Below, in pieces: positions 18,294-28,258 of a stretch of 53,793 nt of DNA. The position numbers were made by a program, and so were the translations under genes. The notes beneath the pieces were generated by a model that made no database searches, was not told where the DNA came from, and saw nothing but the letters and a program-made list of their open reading frames with translations. The first letter of the stretch is position 1. Every line of letters starts with the position of its first letter. The DNA comes from an uncultured Pelagibacteraceae bacterium (GTDB taxonomy: Bacteria; Pseudomonadota; Alphaproteobacteria; Pelagibacterales; Pelagibacteraceae), in contig CACGLL010000004.1 of NCBI GenBank assembly GCA_902573905.1, positions 1 to 53,793 of the forward strand. The letters run 5' to 3'.

Positions 18294-18758
18294 TCAAGTA
18301 TTATTTTTATGATAAAAATCTAAAAATCCTTGTAAAATGAATTGAGCTGAATTTTCATCTAATTTACTCTTCTTTTTTGATGTATTAATTGACATTTCAC
18401 CACTTAAATTAAAAGCTCCTTGGCTAGATAACCTTTCATCCCACAAAGTGATATTTTCTGTAACATCTTTTGAGAGATTTTTTGCAAAATCCCTAGCAGA
18501 TTGAGAGGAGGGACCTGATGAACCATCCATATTTAATGGGTTCCCCACAACTATTCCATCGATTTCATTTTCTTTGAATATTTTTTTTATCTCTAAGAGC
18601 AGTTTTGAATAATTCTCTTTAACAAGTGTAGTATAGGGTGAAGCTACAATTTTGTTTTCATCAGATATAGCAATACCAATTCTCTTTCCACCCGGATCAA
18701 TACCAATTAATCTGGATTTTTTATTAATTTTTTGAATAAATAACTCAATATCAAGCAT
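18294..18758 (-). CDS. ruvX: YqgF/RuvX-family putative pre-16S rRNA nuclease
   Basis: A 154-residue RNase H-fold protein. It has the first active-site strand LIGIDPGGKRIGIAISDE, VVGNPLNMDGSSGPSSQSAR and the motif LWDERLSSQGA, then KLDENSAQFILQGFLD near the end. The family processes the 5' end of 16S rRNA and was once called a Holliday-junction resolvase. It heads the minus-strand operon with pyrB and is divergent from gatC across a 50-bp spacer. Confidence 0.92.
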   Translation of the reverse strand: MLDIELFIQKINKKSRLIGIDPGGKRIGIAISDENKIVASPYTTLVKENYSKLLLEIKKIFKENEIDGIVVGNPLNMDGSSGPSSQSARDFAKNLSKDVTENITLWDERLSSQGAFNLSGEMSINTSKKKSKLDENSAQFILQGFLDFYHKNNT

Positions 18759-18808
18759 GAAATTTACCTAATTTGTGATAAAACATTTAAAATTAACTTA
18801 TTTCACAA

Positions 18809-19096
18809 ATGTCTCTAGATAAAGAAAAAATTAAGCATGTTGCAAAATTAGCTCGAATTTCAGTCAATGATGCTAAAGTTGATAGTTTAACAAAAGACTT
18901 AAACTCTATTTTCAAATTTATAGAACAATTAAACGAGCTTGATACTAATAAAGTAGAGCCATTAACGTCAATTCTTAATCAATCTTTAAGATCAAGAAAA
19001 GATGAAATTAATGACGGAAAAATAAGAGAAAAAGTTTTAAAAAATTCACCAAAAGATAGCGATGAGTTTTTTGTAGTACCTAAGGTAGTTGAATAA
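18809..19096 (+). CDS. gatC: Asp-tRNA(Asn)/Glu-tRNA(Gln) amidotransferase subunit C
   Basis: A 95-residue subunit that stabilises GatA and GatB. It has the GatC pattern [35 protein letters not shown] and VEPLTSI, ending in FFVVPKVVE. The stop overlaps the gatA start by one base. The complex amidates mischarged Glu-tRNA(Gln), which most alphaproteobacteria rely on. Confidence 0.94.
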   Translation: MSLDKEKIKHVAKLARISVNDAKVDSLTKDLNSIFKFIEQLNELDTNKVEPLTSILNQSLRSRKDEINDGKIREKVLKNSPKDSDEFFVVPKVVE

Positions 19097-20553
19097 TGAG
19101 TGATATTATTAATCAAAGTTTAAATCAAATTATCAAAAGAGTTAAAACAAAAGAAATCTCTTCAACTGACTTAACAAAAGCTTATATCAAGAATATTGAG
19201 GGTGCGAAAAAACTTAATACATTCGTTACAACTACTTTTGATCAAGCCTTAGATAAAGCAAAACAGTTTGACAACAAACCAAATTTTGATCAACTGCTGC
19301 CAGGTATTCCACTCGCTGTTAAAGATTTATTTTGTACAGAAAATGTTAAAACTACTGCTGGTAGTAATATCTTAAATAATTTTGTTCCATCATATGAGTC
19401 TACAGTTACTAAAAATCTTTGGGACAATGGTTCTTTTTTGTTAGGAAAACTAAATTGTGATGAGTTTGCGATGGGTTCATCTAATGAGACTAGTTATTTT
19501 GGAAACGTTATTAATCCAGTTGGTGACCAACTAGTTCCAGGTGGTTCATCAGGAGGATCTTCATCTGCATTAGCTGCTGACTTAACCCCAGCGACGATTG
19601 GAACTGATACAGGTGGTTCGATTAGACAACCAGCTTCATTCACTGGTACAGTTGGTTTAAAGCCAACTTATGGTTTATGTTCTAGATGGGGTATCGTAGC
19701 TTTTGCATCTTCTCTAGATCAGGCTGGTCCAATGACAAAAGATATTACTGATTGCGCTATTATGTTAGAGGCAATGTCAGGTTTTGATGAAAAAGATTCT
19801 ACATCAATTAATAAAAAGAAAGAAAATTATTCAAAAAATTTAAAAGATAACATTAAAGGTTTAAAAATTGGAATCCCTAAAGAGTATCGAGTTGATAATA
19901 TGCCTAAGGAAATAGATGAACTTTGGGAAAAAGGAAAAAAAATATTAAAAGATTTAGGCGCAGAACTAATTGATATTTCACTACCACACACAAAATATGC
20001 TTTACCTACTTATTATATAGTCGCTCCAGCTGAAGCTTCGTCTAATTTAGCCAGGTATGATGGAGTTAGATATGGTTATAGATCAAAACAAGGAAAAGAT
20101 TTAATTGAGATGTATGAAAAAACTCGGTCTGAAGGTTTTGGAGATGAGGTTAAACGTAGAATATTAATTGGAACTTATGTTCTTTCATCAGGTTATTATG
20201 ATGCTTATTATCTTAAAGCACAAAAAGTGAGACAACTAATTAAAAAAGATTTTGATGATAGTTTTAAAAAAATTGATGGAATTCTAACACCATCAACACC
20301 AAGCTCTGCATTCAAAATAGGGGAAAAAACAAATGATCCTGTCTCCATGTATTTAAATGATATTTTTACTGTACCTGTAAATTTAGCTGGTTTACCAGCT
20401 TTATCAATGCCTGCTGGTGCTGATAAGCAAGGTTATCCTTTAGGTTTGCAGCTTATTGGTAAAGCATTAGACGAGCAAAAAATTCTTAATATTGGTTACG
20501 CATTTGAAAAAAATTGTGGTTTTAAAAATGAAATTAAAAAGTGGTGGTCATGA
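19096..20553 (+). CDS. gatA: Asp-tRNA(Asn)/Glu-tRNA(Gln) amidotransferase subunit A
   Basis: A 485-residue amidase-signature enzyme that frees ammonia from glutamine for the transamidation carried out by GatB. The Ser-cisSer-Lys triad is visible: lysine in [11 protein letters not shown], the glycine-serine loop [15 protein letters not shown] and [16 protein letters not shown]. The C-terminal [16 protein letters not shown] is also typical. It overlaps gatC (1 bp) and gatB (ATGA), so the three subunits are made from one message. Confidence 0.97.
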   Translation: MSDIINQSLNQIIKRVKTKEISSTDLTKAYIKNIEGAKKLNTFVTTTFDQALDKAKQFDNKPNFDQLLPGIPLAVKDLFCTENVKTTAGSNILNNFVPSYESTVTKNLWDNGSFLLGKLNCDEFAMGSSNETSYFGNVINPVGDQLVPGGSSGGSSSALAADLTPATIGTDTGGSIRQPASFTGTVGLKPTYGLCSRWGIVAFASSLDQAGPMTKDITDCAIMLEAMSGFDEKDSTSINKKKENYSKNLKDNIKGLKIGIPKEYRVDNMPKEIDELWEKGKKILKDLGAELIDISLPHTKYALPTYYIVAPAEASSNLARYDGVRYGYRSKQGKDLIEMYEKTRSEGFGDEVKRRILIGTYVLSSGYYDAYYLKAQKVRQLIKKDFDDSFKKIDGILTPSTPSSAFKIGEKTNDPVSMYLNDIFTVPVNLAGLPALSMPAGADKQGYPLGLQLIGKALDEQKILNIGYAFEKNCGFKNEIKKWWS

Positions 20554-22019
20554 GTAAAGAAAAATTTGATTATTTTATTAAGGGAGAAAAAGACAAATAT
20601 GAAGTTGTTATAGGTCTTGAAGTTCATGCTCAAGTTTTATCTAAATCTAAACTTTTTTCTGGTTCATCAACTAAATTTGGTGCTGATCCTAATAATCAGG
20701 TGAGTTTGATTGACTCTGCTTTTCCAGGAATGTTACCGGTCATTAATGAAGAATGTGTTAAGCAAGCTGTAAGAACAGGCCTTGGTTTAAATGCCAAAAT
20801 AAATAATTACTCGGTTTTTGATAGAAAAAATTATTTCTATGCAGATTTACCCCAAGGTTATCAAATATCTCAGTACAAGAACCCTATAGTAGGAGAGGGT
20901 AAAGTTTTATTAGATATGCCTTATGGATCAAAAGTAATCGGTATAGAGAGACTTCATCTTGAACAAGATGCGGGTAAAAGTATTCATGATATGGATCCAT
21001 CTAATACTTACGTAGATTTAAATCGTTCAGGAATTGCTTTAATGGAAATAGTCAGCAAGCCAGATCTAAGATCACCAGATGAGGTTAATGCTTACATAAA
21101 AAAATTAAGATCAATTATGAGATATTTAGGAACCTGTGATGGAAATATGCAAGAGGGATCACTTAGAGCTGATGTAAATGTATCAGTAAGAAAAGAAGGT
21201 GACAAAAATTTTGGAACACGGTGTGAAATCAAAAATGTAAATTCTATTAAATTTATGCAGATGGCAATAGAATATGAAGCTGCTAGACAAGTTGAACTAA
21301 TAGAAAACGGTAAAGAAATAGATCAAGAAACAAGACTTTTCGATACAAAAAAAAATGAGACAAGATCAATGAGATCAAAAGAAGATGCACATGATTATAG
21401 ATATTTTCCTGATCCAGACCTTTTGCCTTTAAAGTTAGAACAACAATTAATTGATGATTTAAAAAAATCTCTTCCAGAGCTTCCTGATAAAAAAAAAGAG
21501 AGATTTATAAAAGAATATGGACTAAATGCATATGAAGCAAATGTTTTAGTCTCAGAAAAAGATATATCTGACTATTATGAAGAAGTTGCAAAATTATCCG
21601 ATAAAAAACTCGCAGCTACTTGGATGATGGGGGACTTATTTGCGATGTTAAATGATAGGGGGCTTGATATATCAAAATCTCCTATATCAACAAAACATTT
21701 TGCAGAGTTAGTTCAATCAATTAAATCTGGAGAAATTTCAGGAAGAATAGCAAAAGAAGTTTTCGAGATTATGGTTGAAAGCGGAGATAATCCAAAAAAA
21801 ATTATAGAGTCAAAAGGAATGAAGCAACAAAGTGATCCTAAAGAATTAGAAAAAATAATTAATGAGATACTATCAAAAAATAAAGATAAAGTTGATCAAT
21901 ACAAAGCTGGAAAAGAAAAATTATTTGGTTTTTTTGTTGGGCAGGTTATGAAATTATCTGGTGGAAAAGCAAATCCTCAATTAACAAACGAGATCCTAAA
22001 AAAACTTTTAAAAGGCTAA
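20550..22019 (+). CDS. gatB: Asp-tRNA(Asn)/Glu-tRNA(Gln) amidotransferase subunit B
   Basis: This is the kinase and transamidase subunit, which activates the misacylated glutamate and transfers ammonia onto it. It has [38 protein letters not shown] and the [12 protein letters not shown] and [11 protein letters not shown] blocks. A C-terminal YqeY-like tail domain follows. The frame is open three codons further upstream from a GTG, but the ATG overlapping the gatA stop (ATGA) at 20550 is the natural start. That gives 489 residues. Confidence 0.97.
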   Translation: MSKEKFDYFIKGEKDKYEVVIGLEVHAQVLSKSKLFSGSSTKFGADPNNQVSLIDSAFPGMLPVINEECVKQAVRTGLGLNAKINNYSVFDRKNYFYADLPQGYQISQYKNPIVGEGKVLLDMPYGSKVIGIERLHLEQDAGKSIHDMDPSNTYVDLNRSGIALMEIVSKPDLRSPDEVNAYIKKLRSIMRYLGTCDGNMQEGSLRADVNVSVRKEGDKNFGTRCEIKNVNSIKFMQMAIEYEAARQVELIENGKEIDQETRLFDTKKNETRSMRSKEDAHDYRYFPDPDLLPLKLEQQLIDDLKKSLPELPDKKKERFIKEYGLNAYEANVLVSEKDISDYYEEVAKLSDKKLAATWMMGDLFAMLNDRGLDISKSPISTKHFAELVQSIKSGEISGRIAKEVFEIMVESGDNPKKIIESKGMKQQSDPKELEKIINEILSKNKDKVDQYKAGKEKLFGFFVGQVMKLSGGKANPQLTNEILKKLLKG

Positions 22020-22021
22020 TT

Positions 22022-22675
22022 ATGCCTAAAAAATTAGATTTAACAGATAATCTTGAAAAGTATATTATTGACCATTCTGATGATCTTACTGACGTTCAAA
22101 AAGAGATCTTAAATTATAATCTTAGTCTTGGTGATCAAAAGAAATTGCAAATTTCTATTTCACAAGCGCAATTTCTTCAAACATTAATTAAAACATCTAA
22201 TACAAAAAAAGTTTTAGAAATTGGAAGTTTTACAGGTTTTAGCGCTCTATCAATGGCCTTATCATTACCTGATGGTGGATCTTTAATTAGCTTAGATAAA
22301 AACGTTGAATTTAGTAAAAAAGCAAAATCTTTTTATGATAAGGCTAATGAAAACAAGATAACACAAATTATAAAGCCAGCACTTGAGAGTTTGAAAGAAC
22401 TAGAAAATGCTAAACAAAAATTTGATCTGGTTTTTATTGATGCAGATAAAGAAAATTATATAAATTATTATGAAAAAAGTGTTGTATTAATTGGTAAAAA
22501 TGGACTTATTATAATTGATAATGTCTTATGGCATGGTGAGGTAGCCGATAATTCAAAAAATGATAAATTCACCAATATCATTAGAGAATTTAACAAATAT
22601 ATAAAAGACGATGATAGAGTGATAAAAAATATCATTCCCATTGGTGATGGATTAACAATTTGTATTAAAAAATAA
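22022..22675 (+). CDS. SAM-dependent O-methyltransferase (caffeoyl-CoA OMT-like family)
   Basis: A 217-residue class I methyltransferase. The SAM-binding loop is VLEIGSFTGFSALSMALSLP (residues about 61-80). The family motif FDLVFIDADKENYINYYE and IIIDNVLWHGEVAD supply the metal-binding acidic residues seen in the catechol/caffeoyl-CoA O-methyltransferase group. The bacterial substrate is unknown. It lies 2 bp after gatB and abuts trhO, so it is in the same transcript; a role in RNA or small-molecule methylation is possible but not shown. Confidence 0.85.
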   Translation: MPKKLDLTDNLEKYIIDHSDDLTDVQKEILNYNLSLGDQKKLQISISQAQFLQTLIKTSNTKKVLEIGSFTGFSALSMALSLPDGGSLISLDKNVEFSKKAKSFYDKANENKITQIIKPALESLKELENAKQKFDLVFIDADKENYINYYEKSVVLIGKNGLIIIDNVLWHGEVADNSKNDKFTNIIREFNKYIKDDDRVIKNIIPIGDGLTICIKK

Positions 22676-23580
22676 TGTTCACTGTTTTTGGATTTTATAA
22701 GTTTAAGAAAATTAATTTTTTAAAGAAAAATAAAGAGTTTCTGCAAAGAGAAATTTTAAAAAATAACATAAGTGGCACAATTATACTTTCCCAAGAAGGA
22801 ATTAATGGAACAATTGCTGGAAAGAGGAGAAATATTAGCCAGATAATTAAATCTTTAAAAAAAGTATTTAATTTTAAAGATTTTGACAGTAAGAATATGT
22901 CTCAAAGTCATTTTCAACCATTCCACAAAGGTAAAATAAAAATTAAAAATGAAGTTGTTCCACTTGGTTTAAAAATAAACTCAAAGAATAAAAAACTTAA
23001 TAGATATATTTCTGGGAAATCATGGAATAAACTTATTTCAAATAAAGATACTTTGGTCGTAGATGCTAGAAAGCCATTTGAATATGATGTGGGTACTTTT
23101 AAAAATTCTATAAATCCAAATATTCAAAATTTTAGAGATTTTCCAAAATATTTAGAAAAAATCGATAAGGCTAAACCTGTAGCAATGTTTTGTACCGGGG
23201 GTATTAGGTGTGAAAAAGCCTCAATATTTTTAAAAAGAAAAGGTTTTAAGAACGTTTTCCAGTTAAAAGGCGGGATACTTAATTATTTAAATAAAATCGA
23301 AAAGAAAGACAGTCTATGGAAAGGAGAGTGTTTTGTTTTTGATAATAGAATATCTCTTAAACACAGATTAAAACAAGGAACCTACTCCGTATGTAGTGGT
23401 TGTAGAAAACCTTTTTCACCAAAAGACAAAAAATCTAACAAATACGAGGAGGGTGTTTCATGTCCTAGGTGTTATGACACACTCTTAAATTCACAAAAAA
23501 CTAGATTTCGTATGAGGCAAAATCAAATTAACCTTGCTAAAAAAGCTGGAAGAAAGCATAAGTTCCAAAAGGAATTTTAA
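22675..23580 (+). CDS. trhO: tRNA uridine(34) hydroxylase (YceA type, rhodanese domain)
   Basis: A 301-residue protein with the N-terminal YceA-like domain (GTIILSQEGINGTIAGK), a central rhodanese domain with Cys173 in MFCTGGIRCEKAS, and a C-terminal cysteine-containing segment (CSGCRKPF ... CPRCYD). TrhO hydroxylates the wobble uridine C5 of certain tRNAs, the first step to 5-carboxymethoxy/methoxyuridine. The start overlaps the methyltransferase stop, which suggests shared expression. That does not show that the neighbour methylates the same base. Confidence 0.88.
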   Translation: MFTVFGFYKFKKINFLKKNKEFLQREILKNNISGTIILSQEGINGTIAGKRRNISQIIKSLKKVFNFKDFDSKNMSQSHFQPFHKGKIKIKNEVVPLGLKINSKNKKLNRYISGKSWNKLISNKDTLVVDARKPFEYDVGTFKNSINPNIQNFRDFPKYLEKIDKAKPVAMFCTGGIRCEKASIFLKRKGFKNVFQLKGGILNYLNKIEKKDSLWKGECFVFDNRISLKHRLKQGTYSVCSGCRKPFSPKDKKSNKYEEGVSCPRCYDTLLNSQKTRFRMRQNQINLAKKAGRKHKFQKEF

Positions 23581-23582
23581 TT

Positions 23583-24944
23583 ATGGATTTGACTAAAGGT
23601 TCGATTTGGCAGCTTCTTAGAAAAGTAACCATACCTGCAAGTACAGGGTCTCTCTTTCAAACTTTTTACAATCTAGTCGATACTTATTTTGCTGGAAGAA
23701 TTTCACCAGAGGCGCTAGCAGCAATTGCAAAATCCTGGCCAATTTATTTTATAGCAATAGCTGTTGCGGTTGGTATTGGAGCTGGAACTACAGCTTTAAT
23801 TAGTAATTCAATTGGAGCCAAAGAGGACAGAAAAGCTTCAATGTACGTTGCTCAGTCAATAATATTAGCAATTGTAGTTTCAATTTTCGTAACTTTATTT
23901 GGTTTAAATTTTTCTGATGAACTTTTAAGAATTATGGGTTCTACTGAAGAAAGTATAATTTTAACACGTGAATACTTAGATATTATTTTTTTTGGAGCTG
24001 TCATTGTATTAGTTCAATTATCTTTGAATGGAACATTAAATGCTCAAGGTGATACAAAAAGTTATAGAAATGTTTTAATTTTTACTTTTTTCTTAAATAT
24101 TTTTTTAAATCCATTATTCATATTTGGTTATGGATTTATACCAGCATTTGGAATTGCAGGTTTAGCTATTGCTACAATAGTTTCTCAGTGTATCGGCTTA
24201 ATATATTTAGCTAATAAAGTTTATTGCTGTAAATTAAAAAAATTCCTTTATCTAGAATGCTTTAAACCAAAAATCGATTACTTAAGCTCGCTTTTTAAAC
24301 AATCAGTACCAATAATGTTTACTATGTTGATGATAATGTTTGGAGTATTTAATATTTTCTATTTTGTTGGTCAGTTTGGAGAATTAGCTACAGCGGGTTA
24401 TGGTACTGCTGTTAGAATTGAACAAGTTTTATTGTTACCAGTTATAGGTTTAAATACCGCTGTTTTATCAATTGCAGGTCAAAACTTTGGGGCAAAAATG
24501 TATTTCAGAGTAAAAGAAGTGTATGGAAAAGCTCTAATGTTTGGTTCAGGATTTATGGTATTAGCAGGTATATTTGTTTATCTAACTTCAGAAATCATAA
24601 TCTCTTTTTTTACTAATGATTTAGAAGTAATCCGAAGAGGAGCACTTTATTTGCAAGTAGCAGCTTTAATTGGACCGGTTTATCCTGTTTTCTTTATTAC
24701 CTCTGCTTTATTTCAGGCACTCAAAAGGCCCATTTATAGTTTATACATGACAATACTTAGATTAACTTTAATACCATTTATGTCGTTATGGTATGTCATA
24801 AATATTAGAAACGGTGAATATCAAGATATTTTTTATACGATTTTAGTAACAAATTGGATGATGGGATTAGTTGTATTAACTTTTGTACCATTCTTTTTAA
24901 AGAGAGTATTTAGGATTTCTTTTAAAAAATTATTTGTATTCTAG
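23583..24944 (+). CDS. MATE-family efflux transporter
   Basis: A 453-residue polytopic membrane protein with about 12 helices in two similar halves. N-terminal LLRKVTIPASTGSLFQTFYN, VDTYFAGRIS and GAGTTALISNSIGAKEDRKA are typical, as is GQNFGAKMYFRVKEVYGKAL at the start of the second half. MATE proteins export cationic or organic compounds using Na+ or H+; the substrate is not predictable. It is the last gene of the gatCAB run and overlaps the ABC permease gene tail-to-tail by 15 bp. Confidence 0.9.
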   Translation: MDLTKGSIWQLLRKVTIPASTGSLFQTFYNLVDTYFAGRISPEALAAIAKSWPIYFIAIAVAVGIGAGTTALISNSIGAKEDRKASMYVAQSIILAIVVSIFVTLFGLNFSDELLRIMGSTEESIILTREYLDIIFFGAVIVLVQLSLNGTLNAQGDTKSYRNVLIFTFFLNIFLNPLFIFGYGFIPAFGIAGLAIATIVSQCIGLIYLANKVYCCKLKKFLYLECFKPKIDYLSSLFKQSVPIMFTMLMIMFGVFNIFYFVGQFGELATAGYGTAVRIEQVLLLPVIGLNTAVLSIAGQNFGAKMYFRVKEVYGKALMFGSGFMVLAGIFVYLTSEIIISFFTNDLEVIRRGALYLQVAALIGPVYPVFFITSALFQALKRPIYSLYMTILRLTLIPFMSLWYVINIRNGEYQDIFYTILVTNWMMGLVVLTFVPFFLKRVFRISFKKLFVF

Positions 24945-25664
24945 TTTATTCTCTAATTTTCTCACAAAATAAGATACTACTAAAATTAGCACTAAGTATT
25001 CCAAAATTAAAAAAGTATATATTTCTAAAGGTCTATAGGTAGTAGTGACTAGCTCATTAGCTTTTCTTGTTAAATCTCCTATACCTATAATTGATACTAG
25101 AGAGGACATTTTTAATACATAAACAAATTGGTTTCCCATAGCTGGCAATACAACTTTAATTGCTTGAGGAAGAATTACCAATCTCATTTTTCTCCAAAAA
25201 TCCATTCCTAATGACTCGGACACTTCATGTTGTCCTTTTGAAATTGAATTAATTCCTGCTCTAAAAATTTCTGCCTGAAACGCACTTTCACTAATAGTTA
25301 AAGCAATTATTCCTGAAACAAATGGTGAGAAGCTTACCCCGATCATAATCGGAAGACCATAATAAATCCATAGAATTAAAACTAATAAAGGGATGGCTCT
25401 AACAATTTCTACGTATGTTATGTTAAAATAAGTTAAGAATTTATTATTTGACAATGATGGTAAAGCAACTATCAAACCGATAATCATTGCCAGAATTATT
25501 GATACTACTGAAATATAAATAGTAGTTGTAATTCCGCTAATTAAAAATTTTATATTAGTTAAACCATCTATGTTATCCGGACTTAATATATACCAACCCC
25601 ATTCATAGTTTGAACTACATCCTTGAAGTAAAAATAGAATAGAAATTATTTTTAAGAATTTCAC
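24930..25664 (-). CDS. Amino-acid ABC transporter permease with lipoprotein-like N-terminus
   Basis: A 244-residue inner-membrane permease of the His/Glu/Gln/Arg family. It has five hydrophobic helices, the family start ISGITTTIYISVVSIILAMI and the EAA loop AGINSISKGQHEVSESLGMD that docks the ATPase. The GTG-started N-terminus is odd: KFLKIISILFLLQGCSS looks like a lipoprotein signal peptide with a cysteine at residue 16. It is downstream of a binding-protein gene, so the pair forms an uptake system. No ATP-binding subunit or second permease is encoded next to it. Confidence 0.88.
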   Translation of the reverse strand: MKFLKIISILFLLQGCSSNYEWGWYILSPDNIDGLTNIKFLISGITTTIYISVVSIILAMIIGLIVALPSLSNNKFLTYFNITYVEIVRAIPLLVLILWIYYGLPIMIGVSFSPFVSGIIALTISESAFQAEIFRAGINSISKGQHEVSESLGMDFWRKMRLVILPQAIKVVLPAMGNQFVYVLKMSSLVSIIGIGDLTRKANELVTTTYRPLEIYTFLILEYLVLILVVSYFVRKLENKLEYK

Positions 25665-25705
25665 TAATTGACTATATTTATAAATGGGATGTATTGGAAC
25701 TTAAA

Positions 25706-26476
25706 TTATAAGCTTTTCAGATCGTACTTTGCTAGTAAAGTTTTAAAAAATCCAGATGATTGTTTTTTTTTAATCCAATTACTTACATAATCATTCCACA
25801 CTTTGTCACCCTTTGGCACCATCATTGCAAGAAATGCAGGATTTTTTCCTCCATCAGGAACTATAGCTAATTGAGGATATTTAATAACTAATTTATTTGC
25901 TTCTGTTGAACTTGTAATATTTCCGTCAGCTCTTCCTGCTAAGACTTCTTGGAAATCTCTTGCGGGCGCCTCAACTGATTGAAGTTTTGACTTCGGAAAA
26001 AATTCTTTAGCTTTTTCCTCTTGAGATGTACCTAACGTTGTAGCTATAGTTACATTGCTATTGTTTAAAGAATCCCAAGTTGAAAATTTTTTTAAATTCT
26101 TTTTTAAAACAAGTGGGACTGTTGCATACTTATAATACGTAGCGGTAAATCCAGCTACTTCAGCTCTTTTTGGTGTTTTGGTTACACTTGTCGATATATC
26201 GTATCTATCAGCTGTTATTCCTGCAACAATGGTTTTCCATTCTGCAGGCACAAATTTCACTTTTACTCCTAAATCTTTAGCTAGTTCATTCATCACGTCA
26301 ATATCAAATCCTTTATATTTATTTGTTTTTGGATCTTTCATTGACATTGGATCCCAGTCTCCTGTTGTACCAACTCTTAACTCACCACTTTTTTTGATCG
26401 AGTCTAATTTAGATGCTGCTTGAACACCTGTCGTTATAAGTAGTGCTAATAATATTGAAAATATTTTTTTAATCAC
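25706..26476 (-). CDS. Periplasmic solute-binding protein, family 3 (amino-acid ABC transporter)
   Basis: A 256-residue protein with a signal peptide ([18 protein letters not shown]) and the family-3 fold: [56 protein letters not shown]. The strand order resembles both amino-acid-binding proteins and the related PheC-type cyclohexadienyl dehydratases, so enzymatic activity is an outside possibility. The adjacent permease makes a transport role far likelier. It uses a GTG start. It lies upstream of the permease (41-bp spacer) and divergent from umuD. Confidence 0.88.
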   Translation of the reverse strand: MIKKIFSILLALLITTGVQAASKLDSIKKSGELRVGTTGDWDPMSMKDPKTNKYKGFDIDVMNELAKDLGVKVKFVPAEWKTIVAGITADRYDISTSVTKTPKRAEVAGFTATYYKYATVPLVLKKNLKKFSTWDSLNNSNVTIATTLGTSQEEKAKEFFPKSKLQSVEAPARDFQEVLAGRADGNITSSTEANKLVIKYPQLAIVPDGGKNPAFLAMMVPKGDKVWNDYVSNWIKKKQSSGFFKTLLAKYDLKSL

Positions 26477-26551
26477 ATATTGTTAATAGCTAATCTCTCT
26501 CTTTTTTTCGATTTGCAATTTGACCCACTTTATCAATTTAAATCAAAAGGG

Positions 26552-26581
26552 TTGACTGAAGGGCAGTTTATCAGCTATAAA
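26552..26581 (+). promoter_or_regulatory. Probable sigma70-type promoter of umuDC
   Basis: TTGACT at 26552-26557 and TATAAA at 26576-26581 are separated by 18 bp. Transcription should begin near 26588, inside the SOS box that immediately follows. That leaves a leader of only about a dozen bases before the umuD ATG at 26601. Read from pattern only. Confidence 0.7.
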
Positions 26582-26596
26582 GAACAAAACAAGAAC
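26582..26596 (+). promoter_or_regulatory. Alphaproteobacterial SOS box (LexA operator) at umuD
   Basis: GAAC-AAAACAA-GAAC is the reverse complement of the GTTC-N7-GTTC direct repeat bound by LexA in alphaproteobacteria. It starts one base after the -10 element and covers the predicted transcription start, so bound LexA would block initiation. It ends 4 bp before the umuD start codon. The regulon gene downstream (translesion polymerase) is exactly what this operator would be expected to control. Confidence 0.85.
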
Positions 26597-26600
26597 ATTT

Positions 26601-26993
26601 ATGAAGCTAACAATACCATTTTATTTACATAAAGTAGGAGCCGGCTTTCCGTCACCAGCCACTGATTATATTGAAGATGATATAGATTTAAATTCACACT
26701 TAATAACAAATGCACCAGCTACTTTTATTATAAGAGTCCAAGGAAAATCTATGACTAACGTCGGTATATACGATGGAGATTTATTAATAGTAGATAAAAG
26801 TCTAAACCCAAAAAATTTTTCCACAGTAATAGCAAATGTTAATGAAGAACTTGTAGTAAAAACTTTAATCAAGAGCAAAGAAACTAACTATCTGACATCT
26901 GGGTCTAAAAATACATCAGATAGAATTAATTTAACAGATAATCCAGAAATTATAATTTGGGGAGTAGTAACATATGTCATTCATAAACAATAG
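26601..26993 (+). CDS. umuD: UmuD-like SOS mutagenesis protein (S24 self-cleaving)
   Basis: A 130-residue LexA/UmuD-type serine peptidase. The cleavage site is Ala14-Gly15 in [10 protein letters not shown]. The nucleophile is Ser50 in [15 protein letters not shown] and the general base is Lys87 in LVVKTLI. The 37-residue spacing between them matches E. coli UmuD (Ser60/Lys97). RecA-stimulated self-cleavage gives the form that works with UmuC in translesion synthesis. There is an SOS box just upstream. It overlaps umuC by 20 bp. Confidence 0.93.
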   Translation: MKLTIPFYLHKVGAGFPSPATDYIEDDIDLNSHLITNAPATFIIRVQGKSMTNVGIYDGDLLIVDKSLNPKNFSTVIANVNEELVVKTLIKSKETNYLTSGSKNTSDRINLTDNPEIIIWGVVTYVIHKQ

Positions 26994-28251
26994 TAAAAAA
27001 AAAATTGCTCTTGTTGATTGCAATTCTTTCTACGTTTCATGCGAAAGATTATTTAATCCGAAAATAAGAAACGTGCCTGTTGTTGTACTTTCAAATAATG
27101 ATGGCTGTGTAATATCAAGATCAACAGAAGCTAAAGCATTAGGAATTAAGATGGGCGAACCATATTTTAAAGTTAAAGAACTAGTTAAAAAAAATAATGT
27201 TCAAATATTTTCTTCTAACTATTCATTGTACGGCGATCTATCAAGAAGAGTAATGAGAGTATTAAAAGGATTTTCAGATAAAATAGAAATCTATTCAATA
27301 GATGAGGCTTTTATAGATTTATCACACATAAAAGATGAAATGACAGAAGAATATGGAAAAAAAATCAGAGAAAGAGTTCTTAAGTGGACTGGAATTCCAA
27401 CAAGCGTTGGTATTTCGTGTACAAAAACTTTAAGTAAAGTTGCAAATCACGTAGCTAAAAAAAATAAAGCTGGCGTAATATTTTTAAAAAAAGATATCGA
27501 TGAAATATTAAAAAAATTTGAAATTTCTGATGTATGGGGAGTTGGTCGACAACTATCAAAACTATACATTAAAAATGGAATAGATAATGCATATAAATTA
27601 AAAAATATATCGAACACCTGGGTTAAAAAAAGTACGAATGTATTAGGCGCTAAAACAGTAATGGAGTTGAGAGGAATACCTTGTATCGATTTAGAAACAG
27701 AGGAAACAAAAAGAAAAAGTTGTTGTGTATCAAGATCTTTTGGAAAAAAAGTTGAAAGTCTAGACAAACTAAAAGAGTCTATAACAACGCATTGCTTGAA
27801 TGCGGCTGAAAAAATTAGAACGGATAAACAGACTACAAGAGCGGTGACAGTATTTATTAGAACAAGTCCTTTTGATAAAAACAGAAAGTATTATTCAAAC
27901 TCCATAACAATCGAGCTACCAGTAGATACTAATAATAGTTTAGAGCTAGTAAAAACTGCTATAAATGGATTGAATAAAATTTATAAATATGGGTATTTTT
28001 ATCAAAAGGCTGGAATTATTTTATCAAAATTAAAAAATTCATCAGAAAAAGAATTAAATTTATTAGCACCTATTTTAGAAAATAAATCAAAAACATTAAT
28101 GAAAGCAATTGATTTCACTAATGCTAAATATGGACGTAACGCAATAAGCATAGCTCAAGCTGGAATTAATAATGATTGGAAAATGAGAAGGGAACACTCT
28201 TCAAAAATAGACACTGCATCGTTTGACTCTCTTCCAAAGATAAGTATATAA
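26974..28251 (+). CDS. umuC: UmuC-like Y-family DNA polymerase V catalytic subunit
   Basis: A 425-residue translesion polymerase. The palm motifs are [33 protein letters not shown] and [11 protein letters not shown], which contain the catalytic acidic residues. [16 protein letters not shown] and the helix-hairpin-helix region with [13 protein letters not shown] follow, then a little-finger domain and the UmuC C-terminal domain. It copies damaged DNA at the cost of accuracy. It starts inside umuD, so the two are coupled. Its last 30 coding bases also hold the promoter of the thiV riboswitch transcript. Confidence 0.95.
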   Translation: MSFINNSKKKIALVDCNSFYVSCERLFNPKIRNVPVVVLSNNDGCVISRSTEAKALGIKMGEPYFKVKELVKKNNVQIFSSNYSLYGDLSRRVMRVLKGFSDKIEIYSIDEAFIDLSHIKDEMTEEYGKKIRERVLKWTGIPTSVGISCTKTLSKVANHVAKKNKAGVIFLKKDIDEILKKFEISDVWGVGRQLSKLYIKNGIDNAYKLKNISNTWVKKSTNVLGAKTVMELRGIPCIDLETEETKRKSCCVSRSFGKKVESLDKLKESITTHCLNAAEKIRTDKQTTRAVTVFIRTSPFDKNRKYYSNSITIELPVDTNNSLELVKTAINGLNKIYKYGYFYQKAGIILSKLKNSSEKELNLLAPILENKSKTLMKAIDFTNAKYGRNAISIAQAGINNDWKMRREHSSKIDTASFDSLPKISI

Positions 28252-28252
28252 T
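28223..28252 (+). promoter_or_regulatory. Promoter of thiV, embedded in the 3' end of umuC
   Basis: TTGACT at 28223-28228 and a perfect TATAAT at 28247-28252 are 18 bp apart. The -10 box overlaps the umuC stop codon. Transcription should start at about 28259-28261, exactly where the TPP aptamer begins. This separates thiV expression from the SOS-controlled umuDC operon although the genes are only about 70 bp apart. Confidence 0.75.
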
Positions 28253-28258
28253 TTAAAT

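Noticed and set aside
26477..26551. Promoter for the solute-binding protein on the minus strand
   Set aside because: No pair of hexamers with acceptable spacing was found in the spacer, although a promoter must exist there.
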